12,527 nucleotides of DNA from Chloroflexi bacterium RBG_16_64_43. GTDB lineage: Bacteria; Chloroflexota; Anaerolineae; Anaerolineales; RBG-16-64-43. Location: contig MGOA01000096.1 in NCBI GenBank assembly GCA_001796965.1, positions 1-12,527 on the forward strand, given 5' to 3'. The notes below the pieces were generated by a model, which did not search any database, was not told where the DNA came from, and worked only from the letters and a program-made list of their open reading frames with translations. Shown piece by piece: positions 1-6,329 of the stretch; the stretch's first letter is position 1; every line of letters starts with the position of its first letter. Position numbers and translations under genes: made by a program.

Positions 1-1
1 G

Positions 2-574
2 CGCGAACCGCCGAAGTGGGGCATGGTCCTCGGCATGCTGGTGGCACTGGCCGGAACGGGATTGGTGGCGCTGAGCGAGGTGTGCACCCTGGCTGGAGGG
101 CTGAGGTGTTCGCCGACCCTGCTGACCCTGAGTGGGCCGGCGCTGCGCGGCGATGGCCTGGCCCTCTTGGGCGCCTGGACAGCGACTGGTTATTTCGTCA
201 TCGGCCGTTCTCTGCGCCCGCGCATGCCGCTGCGCGTTTACGCACTTCTTACCTACGGAACGGCGGGAATTGTGCTGCTCGGCGCAATCCTCGTGATGGG
301 CGTTCGACTTGCCCCCTACCCTCTGGCGGTCTACGGCTGGATCGCGGCCCTTGGCCTGGTGCCGCAACTGATCGGCCACTCTGCCTTCAACTGGGCATTG
401 CGCTATCTCTCGGCAACATTCGTCACGGTGACGGTGCTTGGCGAGCCCGTTGGCTCGATAGTCTTGGCCTGGATGGTCCTCGGCGAAGCCCCCTCGCCCA
501 TCCAGCTGACAGGTGCAGCGCTGATCCTGGCCGGGATTCTGACCGCCTCACGCTCGGAGGTGCGATCGCGATAG
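2..574 (+). CDS. EamA/DMT-family transporter, 3' part
   Basis: C-terminal part of a drug/metabolite-transporter (EamA) membrane permease; the 5' end lies outside the window and the frame is open from base 2. About 190 residues remain, with five hydrophobic stretches. The segment from GHSAFNWALRYLSA on, followed by a conserved ..LGEPVG..LAW..LGE..S..QL.GAALILAGI pattern, is typical of the second EamA repeat. It ends in a short basic tail (SRSEVRSR). The substrate cannot be told from sequence; the family exports metabolites or amino acids, or is uncharacterised. A second, complete EamA gene lies at 2024-2974 on the other strand but differs clearly, so this is not a local duplicate. The internal ATG at 23 is only the first Met in the window, not the likely start. 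Confidence 0.85.
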   Translation, partial: REPPKWGMVLGMLVALAGTGLVALSEVCTLAGGLRCSPTLLTLSGPALRGDGLALLGAWTATGYFVIGRSLRPRMPLRVYALLTYGTAGIVLLGAILVMGVRLAPYPLAVYGWIAALGLVPQLIGHSAFNWALRYLSATFVTVTVLGEPVGSIVLAWMVLGEAPSPIQLTGAALILAGILTASRSEVRSR

Positions 575-579
575 GGCAG

Positions 580-610
580 TGGCGTGTCGCGCAGAGCGAT
601 CCACGCGCCA
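580..610 (+). terminator. Hairpin after the EamA fragment, possible terminator
   Basis: Six bases after the stop codon lies a compound hairpin: TGGCGTG pairs with CAC-GCCA (two bases bulged), enclosing a TCGC/GCGA inner stem with loop GCAGA. No T-run follows, so rho-independent termination is uncertain. It separates this gene from the promoter of the next one. Confidence 0.35.
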
Positions 611-632
611 TCGCATGTGGTCGCTCGCAATG

Positions 633-660
633 TTGCAAAACCCGCAAAAGTGTGTATAGT
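633..660 (+). promoter_or_regulatory. Promoter of the zinc-ribbon/H1-like gene
   Basis: TTGCAA (633-638), a 16-base spacer, and TATAGT (655-660) form a sigma-70-like promoter. Transcription would start near 667, giving a leader of about 15 nt that contains the GGGAGG Shine-Dalgarno at 671-676, five bases before the ATG at 682. Confidence 0.65.
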
Positions 661-681
661 GGGGACCAACGGGAGGAATTC

Positions 682-1251
682 ATGTCGGCATTCTCTTGGC
701 GATGCCAGTACTGCGGCTGGTCATTCCAGTTGACATCCGACGTGGTCGCCGCTGCTCTGGCAACAGCGGAGGCTAACCAAGCCAGGCATCACGTCGAGCA
801 CTGTCCGCGCTGCCGCAAAGGCCTCAAGGTTCCTCTGGATCAACTGCGTCGCCACGTGCCGGCCAGTGGCTTGGCCCCTGCACCGGCTCCCGGTTCGGAA
901 CCCACCCCAAAGGAGGATTTTAGACCCATGACTGATAAGCCCGCCCCCTTCCCGCCTGCCGGCGGTACGCAATACCCGCCGCCATCGCCGATGCTGCCGC
1001 CCATCGCGCCTATTGCGCCGCCGCCTGCGCCGATGCCCACCTCCATGCCGCCGGTTGCTCCCCCCAAACCGGCTCCTGCAAAGCCGGCCGTTAGGCGGCC
1101 GAAGCGCAAGCCGGCAGCCAAGCGCCCCGCCGCCAAGAAACCTGTGGCCAAGAAGAAGGCTGCAAAGAAGCCTGCGAAGCGCAAACCAGTGAAGAAGACC
1201 GTCAAGAAGACATCCAAGAAGACGGCCAAGAAGAAGTCCCGCCGCAAGTAA
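682..1251 (+). CDS. Zinc-ribbon protein with histone-H1-like lysine-rich tail
   Basis: A 189-residue protein of three parts. Residues 1-60 carry two CxxC pairs (C8/C11 in CQYCGW and C41/C44 in CPRCRK), a likely structural zinc ribbon. Residues 62-135 are a Pro/Ala-rich, low-complexity linker. Residues 136-189 are Lys/Arg/Ala/Pro repeats (AAKKP, VKKT, AKKK) resembling the tail of eukaryotic H1 and bacterial H1-like or HupB-type proteins, so nucleic-acid binding is the natural inference. The start at 682 is chosen for its GGGAGG site and the promoter just upstream; the open frame runs further upstream, but that part is a shadow of the transporter gene. A strong internal Shine-Dalgarno precedes an in-frame ATG at 928 (Met83), which would give a 107-residue tail-only form. 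No signal peptide or membrane segment. Exact role unknown. Confidence 0.85.
   Translation: MSAFSWRCQYCGWSFQLTSDVVAAALATAEANQARHHVEHCPRCRKGLKVPLDQLRRHVPASGLAPAPAPGSEPTPKEDFRPMTDKPAPFPPAGGTQYPPPSPMLPPIAPIAPPPAPMPTSMPPVAPPKPAPAKPAVRRPKRKPAAKRPAAKKPVAKKKAAKKPAKRKPVKKTVKKTSKKTAKKKSRRK
910..930 (+). promoter_or_regulatory. Internal Shine-Dalgarno and in-frame ATG
   Basis: AAGGAGG at 910-916, a near-perfect anti-16S match, lies 11 bases before an ATG at 928-930 that is in frame with the gene at 682. The local sequence is also less GC-rich than its surroundings. Spacing is slightly long, so initiation here is plausible but unproven. Confidence 0.5.
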
Positions 1252-1294
1252 CCACCCCGCAATTCATTGGGGCTGCAACCCAACACGAATCAAC

Positions 1295-1332
1295 ACCGGG
1301 AGGAGTGCGACGCCAGAGCCGCTCCTCCCGGT
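1295..1332. terminator. Hairpin between convergent genes
   Basis: A perfect 11-bp inverted repeat (ACCGGGAGGAG, 1295-1305, against 1322-1332) with a 16-base loop lies between the stops of the convergent genes at 1251 and 1375. It is followed on the plus strand only by TTTG. It probably ends transcription in both directions, though the U-tract is weak. Confidence 0.6.
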
Positions 1333-1347
1333 TTGATTCCACGAGAT

Positions 1348-1372
1348 CACGGCGTCCGAGGCGGACGCCGTG
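1348..1372 (-). terminator. Hairpin directly after the DUF47 stop
   Basis: CACGGCGTCC (1348-1357) and its exact complement (1363-1372) form a 10-bp stem with a 5-base loop, beginning three bases beyond the stop codon at 1375. There is no clear U-run on the minus strand, so it may act with the neighbouring hairpin or protect the 3' end. Confidence 0.5.
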
Positions 1373-1374
1373 CT

Positions 1375-1995
1375 TCAAATGCGCTTGACGACGATATCGG
1401 AGATAACGTTGGCGGCCTGGTCTCCGCGATCGGCTGCGTTCGACAAATGACGGTAGATTTCGCGCAGCTTGAGCATATCCACCACGTGCTCGAGGTCGGC
1501 CGGCGCTCCGAACAGATTGCCAATTGCTTCGCGGTAAACGCTCTCCATGCGGTTCTCAAGCGCTTTGGCCCGCACGGCGTGGTCGGAGGCTACCGCCGGG
1601 TGATCCATGAGTTCGGTCACCCCCGTCTGGATCTCACGCGCGGCCTCCGTCAGCAGGCTGCTCATGCGTTGCAGGTAGGGGTTAGGCCGGACTTTGAGAA
1701 TGACCATCTCGTCGACTGTGCTGTAGGCGTAGTCGAGGATGTCGTCGATCGTGAGCGACAGGGCGAAGATGTCTTCCCGATCGAACGGCGTTACAAAGGT
1801 CCGGTTGAGTTCGTCGATCAAAATGCGGCGGGTCTCATCCGCGGCTTTCTCGATTCGCGAGACCTGCTCGGCCGCATCGTCGCTGGGCGCCTTCATATAC
1901 TGCGACAGGGCTTCCATCCCTGCCACGGCGTATTTGGCCTGTTCCATCAGCAGTTCGAGGAAGCGCCCGCCCTTCTTGCGACCCCGTAGTCTCAT
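1375..1995 (-). CDS. DUF47 family (PhoU-like) protein
   Basis: A 206-residue, mostly helical protein of the DUF47/PhoU-like group, cytoplasmic helical-bundle proteins that bind metal and usually accompany Pit-type inorganic phosphate transporters. Seen here: the ExxxD motif E49-D53, the TPFDREDIFALS signature (69-80) and D84/D85/D88 in TIDDILD, all typical. The second-half motif is weaker: S185 stands where an acidic residue is common, before D189. The start at 1995 is set by GAGGAGG six bases upstream and gives the usual family length; upstream Met codons lie inside the transporter gene. It is the last gene of the tilS-transporter-DUF47 run, 28 bases after the transporter stop. No pit gene is visible in the window, so a phosphate role is inferred only from the family. 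Confidence 0.88.
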   Translation of the reverse strand: MRLRGRKKGGRFLELLMEQAKYAVAGMEALSQYMKAPSDDAAEQVSRIEKAADETRRILIDELNRTFVTPFDREDIFALSLTIDDILDYAYSTVDEMVILKVRPNPYLQRMSSLLTEAAREIQTGVTELMDHPAVASDHAVRAKALENRMESVYREAIGNLFGAPADLEHVVDMLKLREIYRHLSNAADRGDQAANVISDIVVKRI

Positions 1996-2023
1996 TCGTT
2001 CCTCCTCAATGTGTGTGTGCGCC

Positions 2024-2974
2024 TCAGCCCGGCACTTCGTTCGCGGCGGCGGACGCCTGCGCGCCCTCAGGCGGGGGCCCATTCGTTTCTCGTTGCACAA
2101 GCATTACCCCCGCTACAATCAACCCTGAGCCGGCCCACTGAACCGGTGCGAGCCGCTCGCCTAATAGCGCTACCGCCATGACCGCGGTGAGGGCCGGCTC
2201 GAGTGAGGCGATCAGTGTGGCAACGCTCGCCGGCAGATAGCGCAGCGCCGCCGAGAAGAACCCATAGCCGAGGAGCGTGGGCGCGGCTAAAACCAGCAGC
2301 CCCACTCCCAAGCGGCTATCGAATTGCACCGCGGGTGATCTCATCGCCAGCGCCAGGACGATGAGCGCGAGGGTGGCGAACACGAATCCGTAGAACAACC
2401 CCGTCCAGGTGCTCTGGAATCTCCGCGCTGCTACCTTACCGGTCAGGCTGAAGGCGGCAAAGCCCAAGGCCGAGGTCAGTCCAATCACGACGCCGACCGG
2501 TGTCAGTCGATAACCCTGAGTCGAGACTCCCACGATGAGCCCCACACCCGCCAACCCCAACACGATGGCGGTGATCTTCCAGCGAGTGATTGGTTCGTGC
2601 AGGAAGGCCCATCCACCCAGGGCGGCGACGCCCGGCGCCAGGTAGATCAAAACGGTCGAGAGCGTGGCGCCGTTGTAGCCCAGCGAAAGCGCCCACAGGG
2701 CATTCATCGCGGCCAACGAAATCCCGCCGTGCAGGAGCAGGAACGGCAGATCGGTTCGACGAATCCGCAACACGTGAGGGGCCGTGGCGCGCAGCACGAG
2801 GAAGAGCACTGCGACCACGGTCACATCGCGCCACACCGCCAGGGTGAGCGGCGCGATGTTCAGCCCCTGCATCAGCGTGCGCATGATTATAGCCGTTGTA
2901 GCCCAGGCGGCCGTGCCGATCAGCGCAATCACCACCCCGCGCAGTCGCCCGCCGGCAGGCAGCGCATGGGTCAT
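2024..2974 (-). CDS. EamA/DMT-family transporter
   Basis: A complete 316-residue inner-membrane permease with about ten hydrophobic segments arranged as two EamA repeats. The first covers roughly residues 12-150 (WATTAIIMRTLMQ, then ALSLGYNGATLSTVLIYLAP), the second roughly 165-295 (SAALRYLPASVATLIASLEP, then ALLGERLAPVQW.G..LI..GV). Both hold the conserved Glu/Pro block near the end of the repeat. The start at 2974 is chosen because its ATG overlaps the tilS stop as ATGA, a translational-coupling arrangement; an in-frame extension to 3064 would lie inside tilS. The C-terminal 20 residues are polar and probably cytosolic. The substrate is unknown; amino-acid or metabolite efflux is the usual guess for the family. 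Confidence 0.9.
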   Translation of the reverse strand: MTHALPAGGRLRGVVIALIGTAAWATTAIIMRTLMQGLNIAPLTLAVWRDVTVVAVLFLVLRATAPHVLRIRRTDLPFLLLHGGISLAAMNALWALSLGYNGATLSTVLIYLAPGVAALGGWAFLHEPITRWKITAIVLGLAGVGLIVGVSTQGYRLTPVGVVIGLTSALGFAAFSLTGKVAARRFQSTWTGLFYGFVFATLALIVLALAMRSPAVQFDSRLGVGLLVLAAPTLLGYGFFSAALRYLPASVATLIASLEPALTAVMAVALLGERLAPVQWAGSGLIVAGVMLVQRETNGPPPEGAQASAAANEVPG

Positions 2975-4398
2975 TCCCGCCTCGCGATCCATCGCACGCG
3001 CAGGGCACGCTGCGAGCGGTCGGAAAGACGGACCTCGTGATGGATGCGCAATCCGGGCACCCACACCACGCGCATGTCATCGGCGAGCACGGGTTGGAGG
3101 CGCCGGAGGAATTGCGGCACATGTTGTCGGGCCAGGAAGTCGCTCAGGCGCATTTCCTGCGGCGCGCCCAGCGGCCGAATACGGTCCGCCGATACGGCTG
3201 CCCGCAGACAAAGCGGCAGGTGCACCCGATCGAAGTCGATCCACGCGCTCCAGGCGTCGGTGCCGCGTTCCGTTTTCGGGGGCGGAGGAGTCAGATCGAA
3301 TTCGATACTCGCGCTGAACGCTTGAGCCTGAACCTGCCCAGGCACCGTCTCGATCCATTGCGGCGAAGGAGGCGCGGTTCTCGATGGGTCGTGCTCGCGG
3401 CTCACGTACAGGCGCGGCCCCGCGGAATAGATGTGGACCGTCTTCATCAGGTGGGCATGCCCGGAATGCGGCGGGTTCGCCAAGAAATGCACAAGACTGA
3501 GCGCGTGACGCAAGGCGATATCCTCGCGCCCGCCAAGAGTCTGCGCCAGTGCCTCTCGCGCCACTCCCTGCCGCACTGCATCGGGCAGCTTGGCAAACTC
3601 TGCCCGGTCAATCCAAAGCGTACCGCTGGCAAGCGGAGTGACGCACGTCTGCAGTCCGCGTTCGATGGCGAGTTCCAGCAGGCGGCTGTGGGTACCCATG
3701 AGCTGCGCCGTTTGAACAAGCAGACGCCGGATGGCTGGATTGTAGGTTTCCAGGTTTGGCAGCAACTGGTGGCGGATACGATTGCGAAGGAAAGCAAGGT
3801 CTTCGTTGCTGGGGTCGGAGCGCGCTACGAGGCCCCGCGCAAGGCATGTGCGGGTGCTCTCGTCGCGGGTGAGGCATAGCAAGGGCCTCACCAGGCGCAC
3901 CCTCCCAGGCGACACATCACGCTGGACCTGGTGCAAATCGACGGCCGGCAGCATACCGCGCAACCCGGAGACGCCCGTACCACGTAACAAATGCAGCAGG
4001 ACCGTCTCTGCCTGGTCATCCGCCGTGTGGCCAACGGCCACCGTGCGGCATCCGCACTCGAGCGCCGTGGCCGCAAGGAACTGGTAGCGCATTCGCCTGG
4101 CGGCTTCTTCCAGCGAGCGGTGCTCGCGGCGGGCTGCTCCGGCAACATCCGCCCTCTGATGATGGAACTCACCCCCCCACCCGGCGATCATCTGCGCAAC
4201 GCCGCGCGCCTCATCAGCGCTCTCTGCGCGGAGTGAATGGTCCAGGTGGGCTGCGATCGGCGCGTAGCCGAGCTCCTGCAACAGCACGAAGAGCGCCAAG
4301 CTGTCGGGCCCGCCCGAGAGGCCGACCACCACGCGCTCGCCCGGCTCGAGGAGTCGGTGTTCGTCAATGAACTGCGCAACCCGGGTGCGAATGTCCAC
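2971..4398 (-). CDS. tilS: tRNA(Ile)-lysidine synthase
   Basis: TilS uses ATP and lysine to convert C34 of the CAU-anticodon tRNA-Ile to lysidine, so that it reads AUA and is charged with isoleucine. The 475-residue protein has the PP-loop SGGPDS at 28-33, then the N-type ATPase core with HLDHSLR and VGHTADDQAETVLL..LRGTG. A middle TilS domain follows, then a TilS_C domain with the R-PLG...LSDFL..Q.VP..LR and VVWVPGLRI patterns. I place the start at GTG 4398, the usual distance before the PP-loop. The upstream Met codons at 4488 and 4521 add a non-conserved hydrophobic stretch. No Shine-Dalgarno precedes the GTG, but a TATAAT box ends six bases before it, suggesting leaderless translation. 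First gene of a three-gene run. Confidence 0.93.
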   Translation of the reverse strand: MDIRTRVAQFIDEHRLLEPGERVVVGLSGGPDSLALFVLLQELGYAPIAAHLDHSLRAESADEARGVAQMIAGWGGEFHHQRADVAGAARREHRSLEEAARRMRYQFLAATALECGCRTVAVGHTADDQAETVLLHLLRGTGVSGLRGMLPAVDLHQVQRDVSPGRVRLVRPLLCLTRDESTRTCLARGLVARSDPSNEDLAFLRNRIRHQLLPNLETYNPAIRRLLVQTAQLMGTHSRLLELAIERGLQTCVTPLASGTLWIDRAEFAKLPDAVRQGVAREALAQTLGGREDIALRHALSLVHFLANPPHSGHAHLMKTVHIYSAGPRLYVSREHDPSRTAPPSPQWIETVPGQVQAQAFSASIEFDLTPPPPKTERGTDAWSAWIDFDRVHLPLCLRAAVSADRIRPLGAPQEMRLSDFLARQHVPQFLRRLQPVLADDMRVVWVPGLRIHHEVRLSDRSQRALRVRWIARRE

Positions 4399-4404
4399 CC
4401 GGAC

Positions 4405-4410
4405 ATTATA
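4405..4410 (-). promoter_or_regulatory. TATAAT box immediately upstream of tilS
   Basis: On the minus strand a consensus TATAAT is followed after six bases by the GTG start at 4398. Transcription would begin at or next to the start codon, giving a leaderless mRNA. No convincing -35 box lies at 16-18 bases; TTGGGT at 19 bases is the best candidate. Confidence 0.5.
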
Positions 4411-4533
4411 TCGGGGCACGGATGCCAGGACCCAAAACAAGGCGGAAGAAAGCCGGAGGGGATAAGCCGCGGGTAGCGGGCACCCCATGAAGGGCTCATT
4501 CCCCGCGTCGGCGGCCTCCATCCGGATGAGTGA

Positions 4534-5697
4534 TCAATCGGCCGAGGAGGTCTTGCCGGTTGCGCTGCGCGGCTTGCGCCCGGTTCGTGCGGGCCGCGGG
4601 GCGCGCGCACGTGCGGGGACGATGCGCCCCGCGCGGTGGGCTGCCTCGCCGGCCGAAACGCCGTAGGTGGCCAACGCATCCACTAATTGGCGGACGTCGG
4701 TCTGCGGTGCATAGATCCTGCGGGTGGTCTCGATCGAGGCATGCCCGAGCAGCGCCTGCAGCAGGCCCAGGTCCATGCCTTCGTCGCGCAGCGATTGCGC
4801 GCGGAAGTGGCGGAATGCGTGCGGTCCACTGCCCGACTTGAGCCCAAGGGCGCGCGCAGCCTCGGCAACCACTCGCCACAAAGTCGTCCGCGAAAGGCGC
4901 TGGTGGCGGCCTCGCCCGTGGCTCACGAACAGCGGCACCCCCTTGCTCCCTGGGCGTGCCGTGACACGTTCTCCCTGGCGTTCCCGCTCGGTGAGGTACT
5001 GGCGGATGGCCTGTTGCGCTTCCTGGGTGAAGATCAACATCCGCCGTTTTCCGCCCTTGCCGGTCACCTCGACGGTGGTGCTGTAACCCTGGTCCACTGC
5101 CTGGCAGTTGAGTTGGGTCACCTCGCTGGCCCGTCCGGCCGAGGAATAGAGGGTATGCACAATTGCGCGATTGCGGAGGAGCACCAGCCGAGCTTGGCGC
5201 TCGGCTGCGGTTTTCCCAGAGGGCAGCGGGATTCCATCGTAGAAGGAAAGGATGGAAGCCAAGTTGGGGTCTGGGCGGCGCGGCGCATAGCGCAACACGC
5301 CTCCACGCGTCTCTTCCGAGAGCTTCTGGCGTGCCGCGTCCAGCCGGAAAGAGGGATCGAGCTTGCCACGCGCATACAGCCAGCCCAGGTAGCGCTTGGC
5401 TGCAGCGATGTACAGCGCCATGGTCGCTGCGGAGTAGTGCTTCTGGCCGAGGAGCCAATCCAGAAACGCGACCAGCACGTCATCCTTGATGGCGCGCACG
5501 GCCATCATGCCAGCCCGTGGCGTGCCGTGGTAACGCGTCTCGTTGGCGCAGCGCTGCAGAGCGACCAGCGCCCAGTGATAATTCTCGCGCGTACGCGGTG
5601 ATTTGAGCGCCTTGCTCAAGAACTCATCGGCGAATTCCGGCAACGGCGGCTTCGGGCTTGAATCGATGGCCCGGGTTGTGAGCAGGGTTTCGGTCAT
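4534..5697 (-). CDS. Tyrosine recombinase/integrase
   Basis: A 387-residue site-specific recombinase of the phage-integrase/Xer superfamily. Residues about 18-110 form the SAM-like core-binding domain (SPRTRENYHWALVALQRC) and about 145-345 the catalytic domain. The full active-site set is visible: R189 (SSAGRASEV), K214 (TGKGGKRR), H293 and R296 (HAFRH), H319 (LLGHASIETT) and nucleophile Y329 (RIYAP). A basic Arg/Ala/Pro tail (355-387) goes beyond the roughly 300 residues usual for XerC/XerD. It starts 64 bases after the dehydratase stop, with no clear Shine-Dalgarno or promoter of its own. No excisionase, att repeat, tRNA or phage gene is seen nearby, so it may be a domesticated or solitary recombinase, or a lineage Xer; sequence alone does not decide. 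Confidence 0.9.
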   Translation of the reverse strand: MTETLLTTRAIDSSPKPPLPEFADEFLSKALKSPRTRENYHWALVALQRCANETRYHGTPRAGMMAVRAIKDDVLVAFLDWLLGQKHYSAATMALYIAAAKRYLGWLYARGKLDPSFRLDAARQKLSEETRGGVLRYAPRRPDPNLASILSFYDGIPLPSGKTAAERQARLVLLRNRAIVHTLYSSAGRASEVTQLNCQAVDQGYSTTVEVTGKGGKRRMLIFTQEAQQAIRQYLTERERQGERVTARPGSKGVPLFVSHGRGRHQRLSRTTLWRVVAEAARALGLKSGSGPHAFRHFRAQSLRDEGMDLGLLQALLGHASIETTRRIYAPQTDVRQLVDALATYGVSAGEAAHRAGRIVPARARAPRPARTGRKPRSATGKTSSAD

Positions 5698-5710
5698 AGC
5701 ACAGGCATTG

Positions 5711-5724
5711 CCGCGTTCTCGCGG
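5711..5724. repeat. Small GC hairpin between dehydratase and integrase genes
   Basis: CCGCG-TTCT-CGCGG forms a 5-bp stem with a tetraloop 14 bases upstream of the integrase start codon. It could reduce read-through or mask the integrase start, but it is short and may be chance in GC-rich DNA. Confidence 0.3.
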
Positions 5725-5761
5725 TCGCCAACCGGCGCGACGATTCGGCTGGCGTTCCCCA

Positions 5762-6115
5762 TCAAGAGGCGCGCAGGCTGTTGAACAGATCGGCGGTTCG
5801 CGCGCTCATGATGAAGTCGTTCTTATGCAACCCGCGGATCTTGTGGGTCCACCAGGTAACCGTGACCTTACCGTATTCCGTGAGCAGCGCCGGATGGTGC
5901 CCCTGCGATTCGGCCAACTCGCCGACGCGCTTGGTGAAGTCCAACGCCTCGATGAAACTCTTGAACTTAAACACTCGCTCAAGACGATGGACTCCCTCGA
6001 CGTCGATGACGTTCCAACCGGGGGTTTCCTTGCCCAGCTCCGCGATTTCGCGCTCGTCCAAAGGCGGCTCGCCGCCGCGACACGGAACGCACATCATCCG
6101 AGTCAATTCGCTCAT
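5762..6115 (-). CDS. Pterin-4a-carbinolamine dehydratase
   Basis: A 117-residue cytoplasmic enzyme of the PCD/DCoH family, which dehydrates 4a-hydroxytetrahydrobiopterin to quinonoid dihydropterin. The family signature is complete: E69, H73-H74-P75 (ESQGHHPALL), Y81, H91 (TVTWWTHK) and D100. The WNV...L.R.F.FK.F..A..F segment at 34-60 is typical of the fold, and the length is normal for the family. The start at 6115 has GAGGTG four bases upstream. No aromatic amino-acid hydroxylase is visible nearby, so this is an orphan copy. Such orphans have been linked by comparative genomics to molybdopterin metabolism (from memory); moeA lies about 1.7 kb away but in another transcription unit. It is divergent from the S1 gene and has a promoter at 6212-6239. 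Confidence 0.93.
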   Translation of the reverse strand: MSELTRMMCVPCRGGEPPLDEREIAELGKETPGWNVIDVEGVHRLERVFKFKSFIEALDFTKRVGELAESQGHHPALLTEYGKVTVTWWTHKIRGLHKNDFIMSARTADLFNSLRAS

Positions 6116-6211
6116 CTCACACCTCGCTGAAATCGAACCGACGTCCCGCTCCCCTGGCGGGCCCGGCCGCGCTCAAACCTGTCTGCACGCTGATATGCGG
6201 CTCCGCCGACT

Positions 6212-6239
6212 ATTCTAAGCCCGCGCCGGGAGGGCGCAA
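6212..6239 (-). promoter_or_regulatory. Promoter of the carbinolamine dehydratase gene
   Basis: On the minus strand TTGCGC (6239-6234), a 16-base spacer and TAGAAT (6217-6212) form a sigma-70-like promoter. Transcription would start near 6205, about 90 nt before the ATG. The -35 box sits inside the inverted repeat at 6229-6257. Confidence 0.5.
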
Positions 6240-6257
6240 GACAAGTCTTCGCCCTCC
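6229..6257. repeat. Strong inverted repeat over the minus-strand -35 box
   Basis: GGAGGGCG (6229-6236) pairs with CGCCCTCC (6250-6257), and inside it AAGAC pairs with GTCTT, with a single unpaired C. The near-perfect dyad overlaps the -35 box of the dehydratase promoter, suggesting an operator. It lies too far upstream of the S1 promoter to block it directly. A terminator is less likely, as no gene ends here. Confidence 0.45.
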
Positions 6258-6294
6258 GCGTGTTGCCGGCGGGCGCGTCGTCCCGTGCCGAGCA

Positions 6295-6323
6295 TTGCGT
6301 CTGGGCTTGCGCTGGGGTAAAAT
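6295..6323 (+). promoter_or_regulatory. Promoter of the S1-domain gene
   Basis: TTGCGT (6295-6300), a 17-base spacer and TAAAAT (6318-6323) form a good sigma-70-like promoter with optimal spacing. Transcription would start near 6330, leaving a leader of about 240 nt before the S1 ATG at 6573. Confidence 0.6.
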
Positions 6324-6329
6324 GCGGCT

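Noticed and set aside
840..1286. Long minus-strand frame rich in Gly/Ala/Phe opposite the zinc-ribbon/H1-like gene
   Set aside because: It is the complement of Pro- and Lys-rich codons; no Shine-Dalgarno or family pattern, and the plus-strand gene has a promoter, ribosome-binding site and spaced cysteines.
1267..1989. 240-codon plus-strand frame opposite DUF47
   Set aside because: Shadow of a recognised family; it begins in the intergenic hairpin region and has no start signals.
3037..3879. 280-codon plus-strand frame opposite tilS
   Set aside because: The minus strand is clearly TilS with all motifs; the plus frame shows no recognisable domain.
4399..4521. N-terminal extension of TilS to Met codons at 4488 or 4521
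   Set aside because: It overlaps the TATAAT box, adds an atypical hydrophobic segment, and TilS proteins normally begin about 25-30 residues before the PP-loop.
4687..5601. Long plus-strand frame opposite the recombinase
   Set aside because: The minus strand holds the full tyrosine-recombinase active site; this frame is a GC-rich shadow.
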